A stretch of DNA of 14,326 nt from Candidatus Poseidoniaceae archaeon. GTDB taxonomy: Archaea; Thermoplasmatota; Poseidoniia; Poseidoniales; Poseidoniaceae. This document shows, piece by piece, positions 7,463 through 14,225 of the stretch. How positions within the stretch are numbered: the first letter of the stretch is position 1; every line of letters starts with the position of its first letter. A program made the translations under genes and the position numbers. The stretch lies in NCBI GenBank assembly GCA_029250385.1, contig JAQXFJ010000178.1, forward strand, positions 1 through 14,326, written 5' to 3'. A model generated the notes under the pieces. It was not told where the DNA came from. It worked only from the letters and a program-made list of their open reading frames with translations, and did not search any database.

Positions 7463-7774
7463 ATGGCTGAGGTTCTACGCAAAATCAAGCAAACCGAGAG
7501 AGAGGCTGCAAGACAACTGTCTTCAGCGAAGGACGATGCTAACAAAATAGTGTCTGATGCGAGAAAAAAATCAATTGAAATAGTCAATAAATCTGCTGAC
7601 GATTCAGTAACAAACACCCAATCTACTCTTGATGAAGCAAGAAGTAAAGCTTCCAAAGCGGCTGAAAAGGTCATACTAGACGGTTCAACAGCAGTTGACT
7701 CTATTGCGTCAGCAGCTGGAAAGAATCAATCCAAAGCAGTAGATCATTTGTTGAAAACAATGTCTTCGTTGTAG
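7463..7774 (+). CDS. atpH: A-type ATP synthase subunit H (peripheral stalk)
   Basis: This is a small (103-residue) coiled-coil protein that pairs with subunit E to form the peripheral stalks holding the catalytic head against the membrane stator. The opening MAEVLRKIKQTEREA and long alanine- and charge-rich heptads, without a membrane segment, are typical of archaeal AhaH. It is the first gene of an operon in the canonical order, which makes the call firm despite low sequence complexity. Start codons at 7448 (GTG) and 7451 (ATG) are in frame and would add up to five residues; 7463 is chosen because the protein then begins with the family-like MAEVL. Subunit I starts nine bases after the stop. 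Confidence 0.87.
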   Translation: MAEVLRKIKQTEREAARQLSSAKDDANKIVSDARKKSIEIVNKSADDSVTNTQSTLDEARSKASKAAEKVILDGSTAVDSIASAAGKNQSKAVDHLLKTMSSL

Positions 7775-7783
7775 GTTTTTTAA

Positions 7784-10135
7784 ATGTTTGAAACTGCTGA
7801 GATGTCCCGACTTACCGTTGCGGCACCAGTTGGTAAACTCGAACACGTTCTTCGGACCTGTGCAAGTCTTGGATGCGTCCATATTGAGGAATATGGCAAC
7901 TTTGAGGATGGAATTGGGGTTGGTAAATCAATTAATACCGATAATTCAGGACGTGTTAGCCAGTTGCTTACCAAGGCAAGAGCGCTTCAATCCGAATTAA
8001 ACGCAAACAATACAGGCGGGGCTAAATCTGCTACAGAAGCAAATAAGTTGACCGAATCAATGCCGGAAAAAGTAGAATCAGCACTCTCGATGGTGGATCA
8101 AATTAGAGATGCTCAATCAGAAATTTCCAATCTCGATGAGAGGATAAGGGCCTTGAGCAGAGTCGAACCACTTGGAATACCACTTGAACTAATGAGCGGG
8201 TTTGAAGGATTGGAGATTTATATCGCAGAGTCGGCGAAAGCTTCCAAAGCACACGCCGTATTTGCTGACATGAGTTCTGATATAGAATTGCAAACCTCTT
8301 CGGGAATCATAGCCGTCGCATGCAAAAAATCAGATGGCGCAGCTGTGCAAATAGGTCTAGGCGAGTTAGGTGCTAAACCAATTCAAATTCCCGCTGGAGA
8401 AGGTTCTCCAAGTGAAATGATAGCCAGTGCAGAAGCAAAAATCTCAGAATTAGAATCGTCAATAAAAACTTGTGAGGAAAAGTTGACCTCATGGAGTAAT
8501 TCCAACGGTAATGATTTAGTTATCTTGCTTGAACATTTGGAAAGAGAAGAATCAATCTACACTGCTCCAACACTGCTTGCGGTTAGTAACCAAGCCTTTG
8601 TCCTAGACGGGTGGGTTCCCACCAGCGACAAAAATGCAGTGATGAAGGCCCTCGAAGGGCAAGCATCTCACGTCTCTATAGAAAAATATGAAGCACCTCA
8701 CCACGGCCATGGGCATGGCGATGATGACGCCCATGAATCTAAAGAAGTGCCAAAAGAATTGGTTATGCTCTCAGATTATCTTGCCGAAAAGAATATTTCG
8801 GTATTCCAGTTCTTCAGTAGCATGGATTTAGATGAATCAGGGGAACTGGAATTTAAGGAAATTGAATCTGCTATGAAAAAGGCCGATATCCCCGATATGC
8901 CACCCCTCAATATGGCAAAATTCCTTGCTGCTATCGATCTTAATAGAGATGGAAAGATTAATTTGCCAGAATTAGATTTGGCAATTGGCACAATTAGAGC
9001 TGGAAAACACCATCTAGACGAACATCATGATAACGCAGAGCCACCGATTAAATTTGAAAACGGAGATATATCTGAACCATTTGAGTTGTTAGTAGACTTA
9101 GTCGGAAGGCCAAAATATGGCACATTTGACCCAACTTTGCTGATGACAATCACATTCCCGCTATTCTATGGGATGATATTAGGTGATTGGGGATATGGGC
9201 TAGTGCTGTGCGCTTTAGCAGCCTATCTTGGCAGTAAGCCCTTCGCAGCAGACCCACTTGCCAAAAACGGATTGACTATCCTTAGATGGATGGGGATTTG
9301 GTGTATTATTTGGGGATTAATTTTTGCTGAAGGGTTTGGCTTCGTATGGGATGACACAGGTCAACTGGGATCCTCATCGCCATTTGCTGGAATATATGCT
9401 TGGACTTACAGCAACATTCACGTTCCTGGCGCTTTAGCAGATTTACTCGGCATGGGGGGCCTTCATATTCCATTCCACAGAGCAACCGTAGGCGGTGGCC
9501 TGCAAGAATACGTGGTGCTATCTGTTTACGTTGGAGTCGTACACATATTCCTTGGATTAGTAATTGGTCTATTTACCGTTTACAAAGCACATGGAGCAGC
9601 AGCTGCATACTTCGAGAAAGGTTCGTGGATTCTAATCCTAACTGGAGGTACCATGCAAGCCAGGAATATGGTAATGGGATACAACGATTTGTTTGAAATT
9701 CAAATCTGGTCACTATTGATAATTATTGGACTCATTAGCCTGATTATCGGCCTGGCTATCTTTGAGAAGTTCGGCTGGGTCGGGGGTATAATCATGGGTC
9801 CAATTGAAACATTTGGTTTGCTGGCTAACACTCTTTCATACCTTAGAATAATGGGCGTTGGTGTTGCTGGAGTTAAAATCGCTGAAGTATCAATCACCAT
9901 GGGTTGGGAGAAAATCGGACCTGCCATTGATTCTGGTGACATTTTAACCATAGTGTTGGGATTAGTGTTGTTCATACTAATCCAGCTCTTCGCCATTGCC
10001 TTGGGCATATTATCACCTACTATTCACGCCGTCCGTCTACACTTTGTAGAATGGATGGGCAAATTTTACGACGGAAGTGGGAAGGCATTCTCCCCACTTG
10101 GTGGTCGCACTCTTCACGTGGAGAGTGAATCATAG
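7784..10135 (+). CDS. atpI: A-type ATP synthase subunit I (stator membrane subunit) with an EF-hand insertion
   Basis: This 783-residue homologue of the V-ATPase a subunit forms the ion half-channels next to the c ring. The N-terminal cytoplasmic lobe begins MSRLTVAAPVGKLEHVL (7-23), coiled-coil arms follow, and the lobe closes with VLDGWVPTSD. The membrane domain starts at PKYGTFDPT (443-451) and holds FPLFYGMILGDWGYG plus further helices. The essential stator arginine is R688 in LSYLRIMGVGVAG. Between EAP (303-305) and EPPIKF (419-424) about 112 extra residues are inserted. They carry HHGHGH (306-311), EF-hand loops DLDESGELEFKE (348-359) and DLNRDGKINLPE (385-396), and a second His cluster (409-415). 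Without the insert the protein has the usual family length of about 670. The insert is in frame in a surface loop near the membrane, so the core should work normally. No strong Shine-Dalgarno site precedes the ATG. Confidence 0.95.
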   Translation: MFETAEMSRLTVAAPVGKLEHVLRTCASLGCVHIEEYGNFEDGIGVGKSINTDNSGRVSQLLTKARALQSELNANNTGGAKSATEANKLTESMPEKVESALSMVDQIRDAQSEISNLDERIRALSRVEPLGIPLELMSGFEGLEIYIAESAKASKAHAVFADMSSDIELQTSSGIIAVACKKSDGAAVQIGLGELGAKPIQIPAGEGSPSEMIASAEAKISELESSIKTCEEKLTSWSNSNGNDLVILLEHLEREESIYTAPTLLAVSNQAFVLDGWVPTSDKNAVMKALEGQASHVSIEKYEAPHHGHGHGDDDAHESKEVPKELVMLSDYLAEKNISVFQFFSSMDLDESGELEFKEIESAMKKADIPDMPPLNMAKFLAAIDLNRDGKINLPELDLAIGTIRAGKHHLDEHHDNAEPPIKFENGDISEPFELLVDLVGRPKYGTFDPTLLMTITFPLFYGMILGDWGYGLVLCALAAYLGSKPFAADPLAKNGLTILRWMGIWCIIWGLIFAEGFGFVWDDTGQLGSSSPFAGIYAWTYSNIHVPGALADLLGMGGLHIPFHRATVGGGLQEYVVLSVYVGVVHIFLGLVIGLFTVYKAHGAAAAYFEKGSWILILTGGTMQARNMVMGYNDLFEIQIWSLLIIIGLISLIIGLAIFEKFGWVGGIIMGPIETFGLLANTLSYLRIMGVGVAGVKIAEVSITMGWEKIGPAIDSGDILTIVLGLVLFILIQLFAIALGILSPTIHAVRLHFVEWMGKFYDGSGKAFSPLGGRTLHVESES
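8699..9037 (+). other. EF-hand pair insertion with flanking His-rich segments inside atpI
   Basis: This in-frame segment (residues 306-418 of subunit I) codes for two canonical EF-hand loops. Loop 1 has D348, D350, S352, G353, L355 and E359 at ligand positions 1, 3, 5, 6, 8 and 12. Loop 2 has D385, N387, D389, G390, I392 and E396 at the same positions. The loops are 37 residues apart, the normal spacing of a paired EF-hand domain. Helical stretches flank both loops. His-rich segments at 306-317 and 409-415 border the insert on each side. The junction is the loop between the cytoplasmic lobe and the membrane domain. Calcium binding is predicted from the motif; it has not been shown. Confidence 0.88.
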
Positions 10136-10150
10136 TCCATCGGACAAAAT

Positions 10151-10156
10151 GGAGGT
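10151..10156 (+). promoter_or_regulatory. Strong ribosome binding site of atpK
   Basis: GGAGGT lies eight bases before the ATG at 10165. It is one of the strongest sites in the operon, which fits the need for many copies of the c subunit per complex. Confidence 0.65.
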
Positions 10157-10164
10157 AGCAATAA

Positions 10165-10482
10165 ATGAATAAGAATACCCTGAAAATGAGCCTAAGAACA
10201 CTGATCGTATTGTTGGTAGTAACCCTGGTTGCCCAAGGTGTTGCAGCACAAGATGCAGCAGCTGAAGATGATAACGACATAAACGGAGATATCGGCATGA
10301 TAGGTGTCGGTCTAGCACTTGGTCTTGCGGCCATCGGTGCCGGTTACTCGCAAGCAGCAATCGGTAGTGCCGCTGTTGGCATGCTAGCAGAAGACGGAAG
10401 CAAATTCGGTGTAGCACTTATCTTCACCGCTCTTCCGGAATCTATCGTTATCTTAGGCGCATTGCCATTGTTCCTACAGTGA
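10165..10482 (+). CDS. atpK: A-type ATP synthase subunit K (c-ring proteolipid) with an N-terminal leader
   Basis: This 105-residue proteolipid forms the rotating c ring that carries the coupling ion. After an unusual leader it is a two-helix hairpin. Helix 1 is about 43-73 (IGVGLALGLAAIGAGYSQAA), with Q63. The polar loop AEDGSKFG (75-82) follows. Helix 2 is 83-104, with the ion-binding glutamate E92 in TALPESIVILG. The combination Q63, E92 and S93 resembles the ligand set of sodium-binding c subunits, so sodium coupling is possible. Residues 1-28 look like a cleavable signal peptide: Lys/Arg early, hydrophobic core 13-24, and GVAA before QDAAAEDD. Cleavage would put the mature N-terminus outside the cell. 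Length of the mature form matches the two-helix family. It lies between I and E as expected. Confidence 0.94.
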   Translation: MNKNTLKMSLRTLIVLLVVTLVAQGVAAQDAAAEDDNDINGDIGMIGVGLALGLAAIGAGYSQAAIGSAAVGMLAEDGSKFGVALIFTALPESIVILGALPLFLQ

Positions 10483-10493
10483 ACATTTAACTT

Positions 10494-10514
10494 TGACAGT
10501 TTAGATTACTGTTG
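10494..10514 (+). promoter_or_regulatory. Small hairpin in the atpK-atpE gap
   Basis: ACAGT (10496-10500) and ACTGT (10508-10512) are inverted around a seven-base loop TTAGATT, with two flanking G-U pairs possible on each side. It sits between the c-subunit gene and the next Shine-Dalgarno site. It might protect the atpK end of a processed transcript or reduce read-through, but there is no T run. The stem is short enough to arise by chance. Confidence 0.28.
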
Positions 10515-10522
10515 GAGAAAAT

Positions 10523-10528
10523 GGAGGA
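10523..10528 (+). promoter_or_regulatory. Ribosome binding site of atpE
   Basis: GGAGGA lies six bases before the ATG at 10535. The flanking AAAATGGAGG is the same as upstream of atpK, where an ATG also overlaps the purine run. Confidence 0.6.
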
Positions 10529-10534
10529 ATAAGT

Positions 10535-11098
10535 ATGACGCTCGAAACATTGGCTAAAGACATTGCAGCATCTGCTAAAGCAGATGTTGATGCAATACTG
10601 AAAGAGGCCAAAGCTGAAGCAAAGCAGATTATCAATGACGCAGAGGTCAAAGCCTCTGGAATAACCGATGAAGCTAATTCACGTGCAGAAAGAGAAGCAT
10701 CACAGATTTCTAGAGAAGTTGTTGCTAGTGCTAGACAAGCAAATCAAAAAGCAATATTGATTGCTAAAAGAGAAGCAATGGATAGCACTTATGCAGAAAT
10801 CAAAGGAAAACTTGCAGACCCTGGATTTAAAGGACGAGCAAGTATGCTGAAATCATTGATGTCAAAAGCAAATAAATTAGCATCTGCAGACTTTGTAATT
10901 AGGCCTGTTGAAGTAGATAAAAAAGCACTTAGTGATTTGAAAGGTAAAAGAAAAGTTGGTGAATCAGTCGAAGGACTTGGTGGTTTCATTCTCGAAGCCG
11001 CAGATAGTTCTGTGTCATATGATATGAGATTTGATACACTGCTAGACTCAACCTGGGCAAATTCTTTGTCTGAAGTTAACAAAATATTGTTTGAATGA
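10535..11098 (+). CDS. atpE: A-type ATP synthase subunit E (peripheral stalk)
   Basis: This 187-residue peripheral-stalk subunit forms a right-handed coiled coil with subunit H and contacts the catalytic head. The first 110 residues are alanine-, lysine- and glutamate-rich helix (KEAKAEAKQIINDAEVKA, 24-41). A globular C-terminal domain follows from about 120. It ends with GGFILEAADSSVSYDMRFD (148-166), which closely resembles the conserved GG.ile..dg....d.tfd ending of the family, and then a short helix. Length is typical. The start follows a clear GGAGGA site. Its stop codon overlaps the Shine-Dalgarno sequence of atpC, suggesting translational coupling. Confidence 0.93.
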   Translation: MTLETLAKDIAASAKADVDAILKEAKAEAKQIINDAEVKASGITDEANSRAEREASQISREVVASARQANQKAILIAKREAMDSTYAEIKGKLADPGFKGRASMLKSLMSKANKLASADFVIRPVEVDKKALSDLKGKRKVGESVEGLGGFILEAADSSVSYDMRFDTLLDSTWANSLSEVNKILFE

Positions 11099-11103
11099 GG
11101 TGA
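11097..11103 (+). promoter_or_regulatory. Ribosome binding site deciding the TTG start of atpC
   Basis: GAGGTGA, a full match to the archaeal anti-Shine-Dalgarno core, overlaps the atpE stop codon and lies five bases before the TTG at 11109. Longer in-frame possibilities at 11091 (TTG) and 11100 (GTG) are too close to, or inside, the site. Confidence 0.6.
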
Positions 11104-11108
11104 AAAAG

Positions 11109-12143
11109 TTGGCTGGTAATACTGCATATGTTGCTTCGAGAGCTAAATCTCGAAGAAAGAAACTTGCAGATTTGTCGCGTATGCGTCAATTAATCAACCA
11201 ATCAACAGATCAACTTACATCATCAGTAAGCAATATGGGTTATTCAGATGAGGTGAATCTATATGCCGGTAAATTGACTGGCGCAGATTTAGTCGAAGCT
11301 GCCTTGACGCATAATTTAGAATCTGAACTGAATAATATACTATCTATGTGCAATGGAAAAATCCGTAACATAGTAGAGATTTACTCATCAAGATTTGAAT
11401 ACCAAAACGCAAAGGTAGTACTAAGGTCAGTGGTCAACAAAGTCTCTTTGGACAAGGTTTCAAATTCAATATTACCTGATTTGAATGAAATCAATACCCC
11501 TTGGCTGAAAATCATTGAAAACTCTGATGACTTGCGTTCTGCGGTATTACAAATGCGCAGAAAATCGTTTGGCTCTGATCTTAAGTCATTATCTGAAGAC
11601 TCTAGATTATCAGATTATGAAGATGCGTTAGACCGTCATTATTACAAATCTGCGATTATGTCATTGAAGACAAATAATCCGCCTACTAGATACTTGAGAG
11701 ATTACCTGGCAATGGAAATTGATCACAGGAATATGCTAAATGTACTTGAAGCAGATTCAATAGGTATTACGCCGGAAGAAACAGCTAGTATGCTAATTCC
11801 TGGTGGTAAAATACTGCCAACTAGGTCATTTACAACAATAGCAGCCGGAGGTCGCTCAGCTCTAATGGACGTGTTAAGAGCCTCCTCAAAGTTTGATATG
11901 ACGCACTTCGAAACACTTCTTGAAGAGGTTTCTAAGTCAAGAAGTCTAGATTCAGTAGTTACTTGGTTTAAGGAAAGGGAATATAAGTTCATGAAAAAGA
12001 TGAGTTATCTCCACCCCATTTCTGCATTACCAATTGTTTACTATGTGGCTATGAAAGTACAAGAAGTAGCGGATTTAAGGATTATTGTAAGAGGAAGATT
12101 TGCCGGTTTGCCACCGGAAGTGCTCGAGGCGCACATACTGTGA
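11109..12143 (+). CDS. atpC: A-type ATP synthase subunit C (central stalk to c-ring adaptor)
   Basis: This 344-residue subunit (homologue of V-ATPase d) is a funnel-shaped all-helical protein that sits on the c ring and links it to the rotor stalk. The opening AGNTAYVASRAKSRRKKL is typical. Three weakly repeated helical bundles follow, with RYLRDYLAMEIDHRNMLNVL (about 197-216) and the ending PISALPIVYYVAMKVQEVADLRIIVRGRFAGLP matching the conserved C-terminal segment of the family, split here for length. The TTG start at 11109 is chosen because GAGGTGA lies just before it. The upstream gene overlaps the site, and atpF follows nine bases after the stop. Confidence 0.93.
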   Translation: MAGNTAYVASRAKSRRKKLADLSRMRQLINQSTDQLTSSVSNMGYSDEVNLYAGKLTGADLVEAALTHNLESELNNILSMCNGKIRNIVEIYSSRFEYQNAKVVLRSVVNKVSLDKVSNSILPDLNEINTPWLKIIENSDDLRSAVLQMRRKSFGSDLKSLSEDSRLSDYEDALDRHYYKSAIMSLKTNNPPTRYLRDYLAMEIDHRNMLNVLEADSIGITPEETASMLIPGGKILPTRSFTTIAAGGRSALMDVLRASSKFDMTHFETLLEEVSKSRSLDSVVTWFKEREYKFMKKMSYLHPISALPIVYYVAMKVQEVADLRIIVRGRFAGLPPEVLEAHIL

Positions 12144-12152
12144 GGTGTAATT

Positions 12153-12452
12153 ATGGAATTTTCAGTTGTAGGTTCACAAGAATTCACTTTGGGATTCCAA
12201 CTTGCAGGAATTTCAAACACTTTCAACCCAGAGACAGAAGATGAGATGATATCTCAGCTAAAATCTCTATTAAATTCAAAAGATGTAGGGATTATCGTGG
12301 TCGACTCCGCGATAATACCAACCCTACCTGAGAGATTGAGAAATCAACTCTCTACATCAGTAACCCCTACTGTTCTAGGAATTGGAACAGAAGAGGATAC
12401 TACTTTGCGAGACACAATTCGTAAAGCAATAGGAGTCGATTTATGGAAATAA
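12153..12452 (+). CDS. atpF: A-type ATP synthase subunit F (rotor regulatory subunit)
   Basis: This 99-residue central-stalk subunit binds D and modulates rotor activity in related complexes. The fold is Rossmann-like: FSVVGSQEFTLGFQLAGI (3-20) opens with the first strand and glycine turn, and VGIIVVDSAIIPTLPERLR (47-65) is the family hallmark (compare giiliTe..a..ip). Length is typical. GAGGTG (12142-12147) overlaps the atpC stop and lies five bases before the ATG. atpA follows 22 bases downstream. Confidence 0.94.
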   Translation: MEFSVVGSQEFTLGFQLAGISNTFNPETEDEMISQLKSLLNSKDVGIIVVDSAIIPTLPERLRNQLSTSVTPTVLGIGTEEDTTLRDTIRKAIGVDLWK

Positions 12453-12474
12453 ATTCCAACAAGGAGGAAAAAAT

Positions 12475-14214
12475 ATGAGTAATGAAGGAGTAATATACCG
12501 AATATCCGGTCCTGTGGTGACCGCTACTGGAATGAATGCAGCTATGTACGACGTGGTCAGAGTTGGAGATGAAGGTCTGATGGGTGAAGTTATCGAACTT
12601 CACGGCGATAAGGCTGTAATCCAAGTTTACGAAGATACGTCTGGAATACGTCCTGGTGAGCCAGTTTTGAATACCGAGGAAACACTCTCAGTATCACTGG
12701 GTCCCGGTCTTCTAACCCAAATTTATGATGGGATTCAAAGGCCTCTGGCGACACTTGAGGAAGTAATGGGTGTATTCATTACAAGAGGTGTTGATGCAGA
12801 TGCTTTTGATCTTGAGAAGAAATGGACTTTTGAAGCAGTTGTTGCCAAAGGTGACGACGTTGCTAGTGGCCAAGTAATTGGGCACGTACAAGAGACTGAA
12901 ACAATTGTTCACAAAATCATGGTGCCTCCGGGTAAAAGTGGTAAAGTAAAGTCAATTAAATCAGGTGACTTCAATGTCACCGAAACCGTTTGTACTCTTG
13001 ATGATGGCTCAGACCTTCAAATGATGCAAAAGTGGCCGGTAAGGTCTCCTAGACCATTCCGCCAAAAGTATGCACCAGATACCCCTCTTGTTACAGGTAT
13101 GAGAATTCTTGATTTCTTATTCCCCCTAGCAAAAGGCGGAGCCGCTGGTATTCCTGGTCCATTTGGTTCTGGAAAGACAGTCACTCAACAATCGCTTGCT
13201 AAGTATTCAGACGCCCAACTTGTTGTTTATATCGGGTGTGGTGAAAGAGGCAATGAGATGACTGAAGTTCTTGATGAATTCCCGCATCTAATTGATCCAA
13301 ACACCGGTAAGCCATTGATGAACAGAACTGTTATGATTGCCAACACTTCAAACATGCCTGTAGCTGCCCGTGAAGCGTCAGTTTACACAGGTATTACCAT
13401 TGCTGAGTATTTCAGAGATATGGGTTACGACGTTGCATTGATGGCTGACTCAACTTCTCGTTGGGCTGAAGCAATGCGTGAAATTTCATCACGTTTAGAA
13501 GAGATGCCTGGTGAAGAAGGATATCCTGCATATCTATCATCACGTATTGCAGAGTTCTATGAACGTGCAGGACGTGTTGAGACGCTAAATGGCGACGATG
13601 GTTCAGTTACCGTAATTGGTGCGGTTTCTCCACCTGGTGGAGATATTTCAGAGCCAGTTTCTCAAGGTACCCTAAGAATTGTCAAGGTTTTCTGGGGTCT
13701 TGATGCTGGTTTGGCAAGACAACGTCACTTCCCGGCTATCAACTGGCTAAACTCATATTCACTTTACCCACAAAGTCTAGACCAATGGTTTAGAGATAAT
13801 ATTTCTCAAGACTTCCCCGAGATTAGAACTCAGATTAGTGGTCTACTACAAATTGAATCAGAATTGCAAGAGATTGTTCAATTAGTCGGTTCTGATGCAT
13901 TACCTGTAGATCAGCAACTCACTCTTGAAGTCGCTAGAATGATTAGAGAATTTTTCTTACAGCAAAACGGATTCCACGAAGTGGATGCATATTGTGATAT
14001 AAATTTGCAATACAAAATGGCTAAAGCAATTCTTTCATTCCAAGAAGCTGCAAAGTCAGCAATGGCATCAGGTGCACAATTGAATGACGTAGTTAACATT
14101 CCAGCCAGAACCGATTTGATGAGAGGTAGATTTGAAAAAGGCTACATTAATGAAATCGATAGCATGGTGACTGCAATGACTGACGAAATTGCTAATACCG
14201 TGGAGGGTAACTAG
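12475..14214 (+). CDS. atpA: A-type ATP synthase catalytic subunit A
   Basis: This 579-residue catalytic subunit hydrolyses or makes ATP at the A/B interface of the head. The N-terminal beta barrel starts GVIYRISGPVVTATGM (5-20). The non-homologous bulge typical of A (but not B) subunits follows (about 115-180, with VAKGDDVASGQVIGHV). Walker A is GPFGSGKT at 228-235 with K234. The catalytic glutamate is in GERGNE (256-261). Walker B is ALMADSTSRWAEA. Downstream AISPP-type segment GAVSPPGGDISEPV and the C-terminal helical domain are complete. No intein interrupts the P-loop, although Thermoplasma relatives carry one in this gene. A GGAGG site lies seven bases upstream of the ATG. atpB follows 11 bases after the stop. 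Confidence 0.97.
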   Translation: MSNEGVIYRISGPVVTATGMNAAMYDVVRVGDEGLMGEVIELHGDKAVIQVYEDTSGIRPGEPVLNTEETLSVSLGPGLLTQIYDGIQRPLATLEEVMGVFITRGVDADAFDLEKKWTFEAVVAKGDDVASGQVIGHVQETETIVHKIMVPPGKSGKVKSIKSGDFNVTETVCTLDDGSDLQMMQKWPVRSPRPFRQKYAPDTPLVTGMRILDFLFPLAKGGAAGIPGPFGSGKTVTQQSLAKYSDAQLVVYIGCGERGNEMTEVLDEFPHLIDPNTGKPLMNRTVMIANTSNMPVAAREASVYTGITIAEYFRDMGYDVALMADSTSRWAEAMREISSRLEEMPGEEGYPAYLSSRIAEFYERAGRVETLNGDDGSVTVIGAVSPPGGDISEPVSQGTLRIVKVFWGLDAGLARQRHFPAINWLNSYSLYPQSLDQWFRDNISQDFPEIRTQISGLLQIESELQEIVQLVGSDALPVDQQLTLEVARMIREFFLQQNGFHEVDAYCDINLQYKMAKAILSFQEAAKSAMASGAQLNDVVNIPARTDLMRGRFEKGYINEIDSMVTAMTDEIANTVEGN

Positions 14215-14225
14215 GAGGAATTATC

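Noticed and set aside
8825..8971. The EF-hand loops read as a dockerin domain
   Set aside because: The second loop alone resembles a dockerin repeat, but the first loop has the glutamate at position 12 and the flanking helices and 37-residue spacing fit an EF-hand pair. The location is cytoplasmic, where a cohesin partner is not expected.
9400..9696. Plus-strand open frame of 98 codons inside atpI
   Set aside because: It is an out-of-frame shadow of the membrane domain with no protein-like pattern.
10020..10417. Minus-strand open frames over atpK
   Set aside because: They are antisense shadows of the strongly recognisable proteolipid gene and lack start signals.
13156..13179. Possible intein at the atpA P-loop
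   Set aside because: The Walker A motif is continuous and the protein has the normal length, so no intein is present.
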